From NCBI GenBank assembly GCA_024280815.1, contig JAJRPL010000261.1, forward strand, positions 1 to 5,004: 5,004 bases of DNA. The letters run 5' to 3'. Positions 1 through 5,004 of the stretch are shown here, one piece after another. Made by a program: the position numbers and the translations under genes. Position 1 is the first letter of the stretch, and the number at the start of each line of letters is the position of its first letter. The notes beneath the pieces are model-generated. The model did not search any database. It was not told where the DNA came from and worked only from the letters and a program-made list of their open reading frames with translations. This DNA comes from Bacteroidota bacterium. GTDB lineage: Bacteria; Bacteroidota; Bacteroidia; Flavobacteriales; Flavobacteriaceae.

Positions 1-164
1 AAGATAACGGTATCGGTTTTGATAAAGAAAAAACACCATCAGGTATTGGTTTACAAAATATAAAAAGTAGGTTAGAAGCATTACATGCAACTATGAATAT
101 AGATTCAACAATTAACAGAGGTACTGCAGTTACCATTGAAATACCAATAAATTATGACACTTAA
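1..164 (+). CDS. Sensor histidine kinase, C-terminal end only (partial)
   Basis: This is the last 53 codons of a gene that begins before the window; the frame starts at base 3 and stops with TAA at 162-164. Its first visible residues are DNGIGF, the ATP-binding N/G1 motif of the GHKL fold. GIGLQNI, the G2 motif, follows about 14 residues later. The next segment, KSRLEAL then RGTAVTIEIPI, is the usual closing helix and strand of a HATPase_c domain. The GLQNIKSRLEAL wording resembles the NarX/DesK/LiaS class of kinases that pair with LuxR-type regulators. The stop lies inside the next gene, an 11-bp overlap with the response regulator at 154, so the two are almost certainly co-transcribed and translationally coupled cognate partners. 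The sensor input, any membrane segments and the phospho-accepting histidine are outside the window, so the stimulus cannot be named. Confidence 0.93.
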   Translation, partial: DNGIGFDKEKTPSGIGLQNIKSRLEALHATMNIDSTINRGTAVTIEIPINYDT

Positions 165-801
165 AAGAAGATTAATAGTAGTAGATGATCATAAAATGTT
201 TTTAGACGGTTTGTTAAGTATTATTGCTAATGAATCTGATGTTGAAATTGTGATGACAGCCAATAGTGGTGAAAATGTAATAAAATATCTTGATAATATT
301 AAAGGAGAAAATATTGATTTGGTGGTTACTGATGTAAATATGCCAGATGTTAGTGGTATTGATTTGAATAAGCATATCAAAACAAAGTATCCTAAAATTA
401 AAACTTTAGTAGTAAGTATGCTTCACGATTCAAAAACGATACATACATTAACTGAAGATAATGTTGATGGTTATGTACCTAAAAATGCTGAAAAAACAGA
501 GTTATTATTAGCAATAGAAACTATTTTAAAAGGTGAAAAGTATTTTTCTGACAGTATAAAACAGGCATATATGCAAAGTATGTTTACTAAAGAGAAAGAA
601 GTAATTACTTCATTAACTAATAGAGAGAAAGAAGTATTAAAGTTAATTGCTGAAGAAAATACTACTCAAGAAATTGCAGATCAACTCTTTTTAAGTAAAC
701 ATACTATTGAAGGTTATAGAAAAAACCTCATTTCTAAACTTGAAGTTCGTAATCTAGCTGGATTAACTAAATATGCCATTAAACTGGGCTTGTTAGATTA
801 A
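154..801 (+). CDS. NarL/FixJ-family response regulator with LuxR-type HTH
   Basis: The protein has 215 residues, the standard length for this family. Residues 5-125 form a receiver domain: acidic pocket D11-D12, phospho-acceptor D60 (in VVTDVNMP), switch residue S88 (in LVVSM) and conserved lysine K110 (in VPK). After a linker, residues about 152-214 are a LuxR/GerE helix-turn-helix: LTNREKEVLKLIAEE, then TTQEIADQLFLSKHTIEGYRK with the recognition helix at about 181-192, then the NLISKL dimerisation helix. All key receiver residues are present, so it should be phosphorylated by the kinase whose end overlaps its start. The ATG at 154 lies inside the kinase's last codons; there is no Shine-Dalgarno site, which is normal in Bacteroidota. 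The target genes are not proved. The nearest candidate is the membrane-protein gene at 1030, whose upstream region carries NarL-like half-sites. Confidence 0.96.
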   Translation: MTLKRRLIVVDDHKMFLDGLLSIIANESDVEIVMTANSGENVIKYLDNIKGENIDLVVTDVNMPDVSGIDLNKHIKTKYPKIKTLVVSMLHDSKTIHTLTEDNVDGYVPKNAEKTELLLAIETILKGEKYFSDSIKQAYMQSMFTKEKEVITSLTNREKEVLKLIAEENTTQEIADQLFLSKHTIEGYRKNLISKLEVRNLAGLTKYAIKLGLLD

Positions 802-855
802 AATCTGATAGATATTTATTCTACAGTGTCCTTACATTATATTTTTTTCTTTTGA

Positions 856-898
856 AAACACACCTATCTATTATTCATGTTTAGGGTGTTTATTATAT
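856..898 (+). terminator. Weak candidate terminator after the two-component pair
   Basis: An imperfect hairpin can form between AAACAC(A)CCTA at 856-866 and TAGGGTGTTT at 882-891: ten pairs with one bulged A and a 15-nt loop. It is followed by TATTATAT rather than a clean T run. It lies 55 bases after the response-regulator stop and is the only sizeable hairpin there. It probably ends the kinase-regulator transcript, but the loose loop and poor T tract make this only a moderate call. Confidence 0.35.
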
Positions 899-936
899 AA
901 CTAAAATAAAACTTCAAATTCCTTCCCCCATTTTTC

Positions 937-965
937 AGGGGTATTAATTTACCCGAAATCGGTGT
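937..965 (+). promoter_or_regulatory. Candidate NarL/LuxR-type operator cluster
   Basis: Two TACCC half-sites lie back to back. AGGGGTA at 937-943 reads TACCCCT on the minus strand, an exact fit to the NarL heptamer TACYYMT. TACCCGA at 950-956 fits it at five of seven bases. The second half-site is followed by AA and TCGGTGT (959-965), a 7-2-7 arrangement whose core CCGA-AA-TCGG (953-962) is a perfect palindrome. A further C run at 925-929 mirrors the G run at 938-941. The cluster lies just upstream of the likely promoter of the membrane-protein gene and 136 bases after the end of a NarL-family regulator gene. Binding by that regulator is inference. Confidence 0.4.
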
Positions 966-995
966 TTCACACACTTACCTTTTGTCGCAATTTTG
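965..995 (+). promoter_or_regulatory. Weak candidate promoter of the four-helix membrane protein
   Basis: CAATTTTG at 988-995 differs by one base from the Bacteroidota -7 element TAnnTTTG, and TTTC at 965-968 sits 19 bases upstream where TTTG is expected. An alternative -7, TACCTTTTG at 976-984, has one base too many between TA and TTTG. Neither is a full match, as would suit a promoter that depends on an activator bound at the half-site cluster immediately upstream. Transcription would start near 1000, leaving a leader of about 30 bases ending in an A-rich stretch. Confidence 0.35.
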
Positions 996-1029
996 TAATC
1001 AAATTAATAACCATTAAAAAAATAAAATT

Positions 1030-1449
1030 ATGATTTACGGAATTTCATTAGTATTGTTAAGCATCATAGCGGTGCCATCATTAATCTTATCAAAAAAACC
1101 TAATGCTAAAGAACTGTTAGATAAAGTAGCCCCATACCAAGGTTGGATAGGTGTTGTATTTTGTTTCTGGGGTATTTGGGGTATTATTCAGGCTTTATTA
1201 AATATGAGTTGGTTGTCAGTAGCACCTATATGGTGGATTACCTTATTAGCAGGTAGTATCGTAGAGGCTGGTTTAGGTTTTATGTTAGGATACGGATTAA
1301 TAAGTGAGTATTTAGCAAAAAATGACGAAGCAAAACAAAAAGCTGAATTGATTAGAGCTAAAATTGCACCTAAACAAGGACAGTTAGGTTTATTAGGTTT
1401 AATAGTTGGATCATGGATGATTGTTGCTTCTTTTATGTGGTCAGTTTAA
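1030..1449 (+). CDS. Small four-helix membrane protein with two similar halves
   Basis: I cannot name a function for this 139-residue protein. Four hydrophobic segments lie at about 2-20, 37-58, 66-91 and 117-137, so it is an inner-membrane protein; the first segment is not a cleavable signal. Lysine-rich loops (SKKPNAKELLDK at 21-32 and residues 96-111) separate segments 1/2 and 3/4. Each loop ends in the same pattern at the entry to the next helix: KVAPYQGWIG (32-41) and KIAPKQGQLG (111-120). The protein is therefore a tandem duplication of a helix, charged loop, AP-QG, helix unit. Segments 2-3 are rich in tryptophan and carry an acidic residue (E79) within GSIVEAGLG. The ATG at 1030 follows an A-rich leader and is the first in frame. 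The gene appears monocistronic and may be a target of the upstream two-component system. Clean reading frame and motif symmetry make it a real gene. Confidence 0.88.
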   Translation: MIYGISLVLLSIIAVPSLILSKKPNAKELLDKVAPYQGWIGVVFCFWGIWGIIQALLNMSWLSVAPIWWITLLAGSIVEAGLGFMLGYGLISEYLAKNDEAKQKAELIRAKIAPKQGQLGLLGLIVGSWMIVASFMWSV

Positions 1450-1490
1450 AGCAATAGAATAGATTGTAGAAAAAGGAATAGCTTAAAATA

Positions 1491-1658
1491 TGACTAACCA
1501 AAAAATAGAAAACAGAGAAAATTGCTAGAACAAAGGATATTTCATCTTAAGAAACAAGTATGGAGTATGCTATACCAAAGTAGATTGGTATAAACTATTA
1601 TAGTAGGTTAGTTGATTTGCCCAATTCATTTGTAAAACGATGAGTTGGGCTTTTATTT
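1491..1658 (+). ncRNA. Candidate structured small RNA or 3'UTR element
   Basis: The 278-base gap between the membrane-protein stop and the minus-strand PUR gene has no believable coding frame, but it can fold. TGACTAACC (1491-1499) can pair with GGTTAGTTG (1606-1614): seven Watson-Crick pairs and two G-U, closing a 106-nt domain. Inside it TATACCAA (1571-1578) and TTGGTATA (1585-1592) form a perfect 8-bp hairpin with loop AGTAGA. A strong intrinsic terminator (1619-1658) follows four bases after the closing stem. I found no clear promoter inside the gap, so it may be processed from, or simply be, the 3'UTR of the gene at 1030. It does not match an RNA family I recognise. Confidence 0.3.
1619..1658 (+). 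terminator. Rho-independent terminator
   Basis: GCCCAATTCAT (1619-1629) pairs with ATGAGTTGGGC (1640-1650) to give an 11-bp stem with one G-U pair and a 10-nt loop. The T-rich tract TTTTATTT at 1651-1658 follows directly. The opposite strand has no T tract, so it acts rightward. It lies 170 bases beyond the membrane-protein stop, which is unusually far unless the transcript has a long or functional 3' end. Confidence 0.85.
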
Positions 1659-1671
1659 AATTATCTGGTAT

Positions 1672-1708
1672 AAAAAAAAAGACTACTTCTTAGAAGTAGT
1701 CTTTTTTT
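1672..1708. terminator. Bidirectional rho-independent terminator
   Basis: GACTACTTC (1681-1689) and GAAGTAGTC (1693-1701) form a perfect 9-bp stem with loop TTA. It is flanked by nine A (1672-1680) and seven T (1702-1708), so it works on both strands. Leftward it ends the PUR-protein transcript, whose stop is at 1728-1730. Rightward it is a back-up 14 bases after the previous terminator and stops convergent read-through. Confidence 0.93.
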
Positions 1709-1727
1709 ATTTGAATTAGTTTATTTA

Positions 1728-2108
1728 TTAAATATCATCAAAGCTTACATCTGTAAAGCTGTCAGTAGATTTAGTTTCTGAATCTTCAGTAGCTATAACT
1801 TCACTAGGTTTTTGATAATCTTTTTGGTGACGTTCAGAAATTACTTCTTCACCTTTTTCATTAATAATATAGTCAGTTGCTTTCGCTAACATTTCATTAA
1901 ATTCACTAAAATCTTCTTTGTACAAATAAATTTTATGTTTTTTATAATGAAAAGAACCGTCATCATGAGTGAATTTTTTACTTTCTGTAACAGTTAAATA
2001 ATAATCTCCTGCTTTTGTAGATCTTACATCAAAAAAGTAAGTTCGTCTCCCTGCTCTTAATACCTGTGAAAATATTTCTTCTTGTTCTGAGTATTCGTAA
2101 TCGCCCAT
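1728..2108 (-). CDS. PUR-domain (DUF3276) nucleic-acid-binding protein
   Basis: The protein is 126 residues from the ATG at 2106-2108 (MGDYEYSEQEE). Residues about 10-85 match the single PUR domain of the Bacteroidota DUF3276 family: strands EIFSQVLRAGRRTYFFDVRST and AGDYYLTVTESKKF, then HYKKHKIYLYKEDF and an amphipathic helix (FNEMLAKATDYII). The family is related to eukaryotic Pur-alpha and Borrelia BpuR, which bind single-stranded DNA and RNA, so a cytoplasmic nucleic-acid-binding role is expected; targets are unknown. Residues 86-126 form an acidic, Ser/Thr/Asp-rich tail that is probably disordered. The frame stays open upstream to a GTG at 2184-2186, but that would add 26 residues from across the promoter at 2154-2183, so the ATG is preferred. 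It follows the ABC exporter gene in the same direction with a 109-bp gap and its own promoter, and ends at a strong terminator. Confidence 0.93.
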   Translation of the reverse strand: MGDYEYSEQEEIFSQVLRAGRRTYFFDVRSTKAGDYYLTVTESKKFTHDDGSFHYKKHKIYLYKEDFSEFNEMLAKATDYIINEKGEEVISERHQKDYQKPSEVIATEDSETKSTDSFTDVSFDDI

Positions 2109-2153
2109 AATAATTTCAACTTTTTTTATTAATTTAAATGAATCAATATCACA

Positions 2154-2183
2154 CAAAACTAAAAAAATAAATGATTTGAACAA
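2154..2183 (-). promoter_or_regulatory. Consensus Bacteroidota promoter of the PUR gene
   Basis: On the minus strand, TTG (2183-2181), 19 bases, then TAGTTTTG (2161-2154) match the Bacteroidota -33/-7 consensus TTG and TAnnTTTG exactly. Transcription should begin near 2147, giving a leader of about 40 bases before the ATG at 2108, with an A-rich stretch shortly before the start. The PUR gene therefore can be expressed independently of the upstream ABC gene. Confidence 0.8.
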
Positions 2184-2217
2184 CACTTTATTTCTTTTCT
2201 TTTGTATTGCCTCCTAA

Positions 2218-3975
2218 TTATTTAATTATTTTCTCTATAAGTTGCTGGTTATAAATATTTTGATAAAATCCAGATTGATTAAATAATTGATCGTGTGTAC
2301 CTTGTTGAATAATCTTACCTTCATCTAAGACAATGATTAAATCTGCATTCTTGGCTGAAGAAACACGGTGTGTTATTATTATGGTAGTTTTATCTTTACT
2401 GATAGCATTCAAATTATTGAGAATTATTTCTTCTGTTTCTGTATCAACAGCAGATAAACAATCATCAAAAATTAAAATTTTAGGCTCTTTAATAATAGCT
2501 CTTGCTATAGAAATTCTTTGTTTTTGCCCACCTGACAGCGTAACACCTCTTTCGCCAATAAATGTGTCATATGCTTTAGAGAAATTTTCAATATTGCTAT
2601 GTATATGTGCGTTTTTAGCAGCAGTTGTAATAATTTCTTTAACGGCATCTTTATTGCCAAACTTAATATTGTTTTCAATGGTGTCAGAAAATAAAAATGC
2701 TTCTTGTGGTACAAAACCTATGCTGTTTCTTAGACTTTCTAGGTTGATCTTTTTAATAGGTTTATCATCAATTAAAATTACACCTTGTTTTATATCATAG
2801 AGTCTTGCGATAAGATCAGCTATGGTTGATTTACCTGACCCTGTTTTACCTAAAATAGCCAAGGTTTTATTTTTTTCTAAGACAAAAGAAACATTTTTTA
2901 AAGCAGTTGTATTGGTGTCATCATAAGTGAAAGAGACGTCTTTAAATTCTATTTTCCCTTCAATTTTTGAAGCTTCATTTACAAAGTTTTGTATTTCGGG
3001 TTGAATTTCTAAAAAGGCATTAATTCTTTTTTGTGAAGCCTCAGCTTGCTGTATTATAGAGGTTACCCAACCTACAACTGCTACAGGCCAAGTTAGCATA
3101 TTTACATAAATAATAAATTCTGCAATAACCCCAAAACTTATCAAACCATTAATGTATCGCATTCCGCCAATATAAATAACTAGAATATTACTAATCCCTA
3201 TCAATAGAATCATCAATGGGAAAAATAAGGCTTGTAATTTATAAAGGGCTATGTTTCTTTTTTTACTTTCATCAGCAATAGTATCAAAATCTTTAAAAGT
3301 TTGTTTTTCTATCCCATAGGCTTTAATAACATTCATTCCTGAGAAATACTCTTGGGTTATTGATGTTAGTTTTGACAAATATTCTAATACAATTTGACTA
3401 CGCTTATTAATTTCTCTACTTAAAAAATAGATTGAAATAGATAATATTGGTAAGGGTAATACGGCATATAAGGTAAGTGTTAAATCAATTTTAATCATAT
3501 ATGAAATTACAACTACAAATAAGGTAATCATATTGATTGAGTACATAATTGCTGGCCCAACATACATTCTAACTTTACCAACATCTTCACTAATTCGATT
3601 CATCAAATCGCCAGTTCTATTTTTTTTATAAAAGTTTAAAGACAACTTTTGATATTGTTCAAAAATTTCATTTTTAAGATCAAATTCAATATAACGAGAC
3701 ATGTTAATAATTGCCTGTCTCATGATAAAGGTAAAAACACCAGACAGCAATACTGCGGCAAGAATTAATAAGATGTTTTGAAACAATTCATCTTTTACAA
3801 GTTGTAAATTTGTAATTTCATTTTGGGTATATTGTTCAACAATATTTAATGATTCTCCAATAAGTCTTGGTGTAACTAGTGATAATATTCTAGCAATTAT
3901 GGTACAAATAATTCCAATGATTAGTCGATATTTGTATTTGCGAAAAAACTTATTTATATAACGTAATGCTTTCAA
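2218..3975 (-). CDS. ABC exporter half-transporter (fused membrane and ATPase domains)
   Basis: This 585-residue protein has the MsbA/MdlA-like exporter layout. A six-helix membrane domain spans about 15-310 (helices near 18-36, 66-90, 138-160, 164-186, 247-270 and 280-305). An ATPase domain spans about 341-580: Walker A GKTGSGKST (376-384), Q-loop Q424, signature LSGGQ (480-484), Walker B ILIFDD (500-505), D-loop SAVD (508-511) and H-loop H536. Position 505, normally the catalytic glutamate, is aspartate (IFDDCLSAVD), as in the weak-site subunits of heterodimeric exporters such as MdlA/BmrC. No partner subunit is adjacent. The substrate is unknown; lipids, drugs or peptides are all possible. 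The start is a TTG (3975-3973): an in-frame stop lies six codons upstream with no ATG between, and the next in-frame ATG, at codon 85, would remove the first helices. No clear terminator follows, so read-through into the PUR gene is possible. Confidence 0.95.
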   Translation of the reverse strand: MKALRYINKFFRKYKYRLIIGIICTIIARILSLVTPRLIGESLNIVEQYTQNEITNLQLVKDELFQNILLILAAVLLSGVFTFIMRQAIINMSRYIEFDLKNEIFEQYQKLSLNFYKKNRTGDLMNRISEDVGKVRMYVGPAIMYSINMITLFVVVISYMIKIDLTLTLYAVLPLPILSISIYFLSREINKRSQIVLEYLSKLTSITQEYFSGMNVIKAYGIEKQTFKDFDTIADESKKRNIALYKLQALFFPLMILLIGISNILVIYIGGMRYINGLISFGVIAEFIIYVNMLTWPVAVVGWVTSIIQQAEASQKRINAFLEIQPEIQNFVNEASKIEGKIEFKDVSFTYDDTNTTALKNVSFVLEKNKTLAILGKTGSGKSTIADLIARLYDIKQGVILIDDKPIKKINLESLRNSIGFVPQEAFLFSDTIENNIKFGNKDAVKEIITTAAKNAHIHSNIENFSKAYDTFIGERGVTLSGGQKQRISIARAIIKEPKILIFDDCLSAVDTETEEIILNNLNAISKDKTTIIITHRVSSAKNADLIIVLDEGKIIQQGTHDQLFNQSGFYQNIYNQQLIEKIIK

Positions 3976-4055
3976 TAGATAATAATGGTTTTACAGGACT
4001 TTAAATCAGTATGTTTTTTATAAAAATAAAATTTATTGATAAGCCTATTTATATT

Positions 4056-4085
4056 TTGACACAAAGTTCTAATCCTTTATCTTTG
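4056..4085 (+). promoter_or_regulatory. Consensus Bacteroidota promoter of nusB
   Basis: TTG at 4056-4058 (within TTTTG), 19 bases, then TATCTTTG at 4078-4085 match the -33/-7 consensus exactly. The start of transcription should be near 4091, leaving an AT-rich leader of about 60 bases before the ATG at 4154. It points away from the ABC gene. Confidence 0.82.
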
Positions 4086-4153
4086 CCTCGATTTTTTTAA
4101 CAACGAAGATACAAAATTTAAGTTCTTTCGCTATTCGTAACAAATTTTTAATT

Positions 4154-5004
4154 ATGCTAAATAGAAGACATATTAGAACAAAAGTAATGCAGTCTATTTA
4201 TGCGATGTTGCAATCAAATAATGATGATATTATAAAAGAAGAAAAATTCTTAAATTATAGCATTTTAAAAATATATGATTTGTATGTTTTAATGATAAGT
4301 TTACTGCTAGAAATTAAAAATTTAGCAGAAGCACATCAAGAGATTTCTAAGAAAAAGCATTTAGCTACAAAATCAGATAAAAATCCGAATAGAAAATTTA
4401 TTGACCACCCTTTTCTTGAGAAGCTAAAAAATAATGTTTCTTTAAAAGAGTATATTAAAACTCAAAAAATCAAAAATTGGAAAGACGATAGTGAGTATGT
4501 AAGGTTGTTGTGGGATGCGATAAGAGAAAGTGATATTTACAGTAGTTATATCAATGATACTGAGTCAAAATCACCTAAAGAAGAACTAAATTTTATTATT
4601 GAGTTATATAAAAATGTATTAGCTCCAAGTGATAAATTATTTGATTATTTTGAAAGTCATAATATAACTTGGGTTGATGATATTCCTTTTGTAAATACGT
4701 GGATTGTAAAAAATATTAAAAAAATAAATGAGAATACTCAGTTTGATAAAACATTACTGTATAAGGATGTAGATGATGAAAAGTTTGGTGTAGAATTATT
4801 TAGAAAGACAGCTTTACATCATCATAGTTTTACTGAAGATATTGACGCAAAAACCCCTAATTGGGATACTGATAGAATAGCAGAGATAGATTTAATTTTA
4901 ATAAAAATGGCATTGGTAGAATTTGTTCATTTCCCATCAATACCAACAAGAGTTACTATTAATGAATACCTTGAAATTGCTAAAGATTATTCAACGGCAA
5001 AGAG
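4154..5004 (+). CDS. nusB: Transcription antitermination factor NusB, 3' end cut by window
   Basis: The frame opens at ATG 4154 and runs 283 codons without a stop to the window edge, so the gene is incomplete here. Residues 4-20 (RRHIRTKVMQSIYAMLQ) match the first NusB helix, which carries the arginine-rich RNA-contacting end. Residues about 205-283 match the rest of the fold: KFGVELFRKTA, then DRIAEIDLILIKMALVEFVHFPSIP and TRVTINEYLEIAKDYSTAK, equivalent to the AVLRIALYEL and AINEAIELAK regions of E. coli NusB (139 residues). Between them lies an insertion of about 180 residues, lysine-rich and mostly helical in appearance, as is usual for NusB of Bacteroidota. NusB with NusE (S10) binds boxA RNA and supports antitermination and rRNA maturation. 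The gene is transcribed divergently from the ABC exporter. Confidence 0.94.
   Translation, partial: MLNRRHIRTKVMQSIYAMLQSNNDDIIKEEKFLNYSILKIYDLYVLMISLLLEIKNLAEAHQEISKKKHLATKSDKNPNRKFIDHPFLEKLKNNVSLKEYIKTQKIKNWKDDSEYVRLLWDAIRESDIYSSYINDTESKSPKEELNFIIELYKNVLAPSDKLFDYFESHNITWVDDIPFVNTWIVKNIKKINENTQFDKTLLYKDVDDEKFGVELFRKTALHHHSFTEDIDAKTPNWDTDRIAEIDLILIKMALVEFVHFPSIPTRVTINEYLEIAKDYSTAK

Noticed and set aside
189..380. 63-codon minus-strand frame within the response regulator
   Set aside because: It is antisense to the receiver domain, whose key residues are intact on the plus strand.
1490..1528. Tiny frame ATG ACT AAC ... TAG (12 codons) in the gap after the membrane-protein gene
   Set aside because: It is very short, has no homology signal or leader, and the base composition looks non-coding. 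The bases are better explained as part of a foldable RNA segment.
1594..1604. Palindrome ACTAT-T-ATAGT
   Set aside because: The one-base centre cannot form an RNA hairpin and the arms are AT-rich; it is expected by chance in this composition.
2209..2215. AGGAGGC on the minus strand right after the ABC stop, resembling a strong Shine-Dalgarno site
   Set aside because: No start codon lies 5-10 bases downstream; the nearest (GTG at 2186) is over 20 bases away and upstream of the PUR promoter start. Genes here otherwise lack such sites, so it is probably chance.
2505..2714. 69-codon minus-strand frame inside the ABC gene
   Set aside because: It is an out-of-frame reading of the ATPase domain with no start context or domain.
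2333..2800. 155-codon open frame on the plus strand opposite the ABC ATPase domain
   Set aside because: It is antisense to a well-conserved ATPase domain with all motifs in the other strand; composition and lack of any recognisable domain mark it as a shadow.
1..5004. Mobile elements, CRISPR arrays, tRNA/rRNA genes or a defence island
   Set aside because: I saw no transposase-like frame, terminal inverted repeats, regularly spaced repeats or RNA gene signatures; the gene content is ordinary chromosomal.

Overview
The window is AT-rich (roughly 30% GC by eye) and looks like chromosomal DNA from a Bacteroidota organism, most likely a flavobacterium. Three things point there: promoters of the Bacteroidota type (TTG, 19 bp, TAnnTTTG) with A-rich leaders instead of Shine-Dalgarno sites; a short PUR-domain protein of the DUF3276 family; and an enlarged NusB with a long central insertion, which is typical of that phylum.

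Layout, left to right. (a) 1-164 is the 3' end of a sensor histidine kinase. It overlaps by 11 bp a NarL/FixJ-type response regulator (154-801), so this is a classic two-component pair. (b) After a weak terminator comes a gap (802-1029) holding a cluster of NarL-like half-sites, then a monocistronic gene (1030-1449) for a small four-helix membrane protein built from two similar halves. The cluster and the gene order suggest, but do not prove, that the response regulator controls this gene. (c) 1450-1727 has no convincing protein gene. It holds a foldable segment ending in a strong rho-independent terminator (candidate small RNA or structured 3'UTR), then a bidirectional terminator. (d) On the minus strand lie a PUR-domain nucleic-acid-binding protein (1728-2108) with its own consensus promoter and, upstream of it, an ABC exporter half-transporter (2218-3975). 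(e) Divergent from the exporter, nusB starts at 4154 behind a consensus promoter and runs off the right edge.

Taken together this is mostly core genome: signal transduction, an envelope-type membrane protein, an exporter and two transcription/RNA-related genes. I see no mobile element, CRISPR array, tRNA or rRNA, and no defence system or other clearly new multi-gene system. The parts most worth following are the possible operator before the four-helix membrane protein, the internal duplication in that protein, the candidate structured RNA, and the ABC subunit with aspartate in place of the catalytic glutamate and no partner gene beside it.
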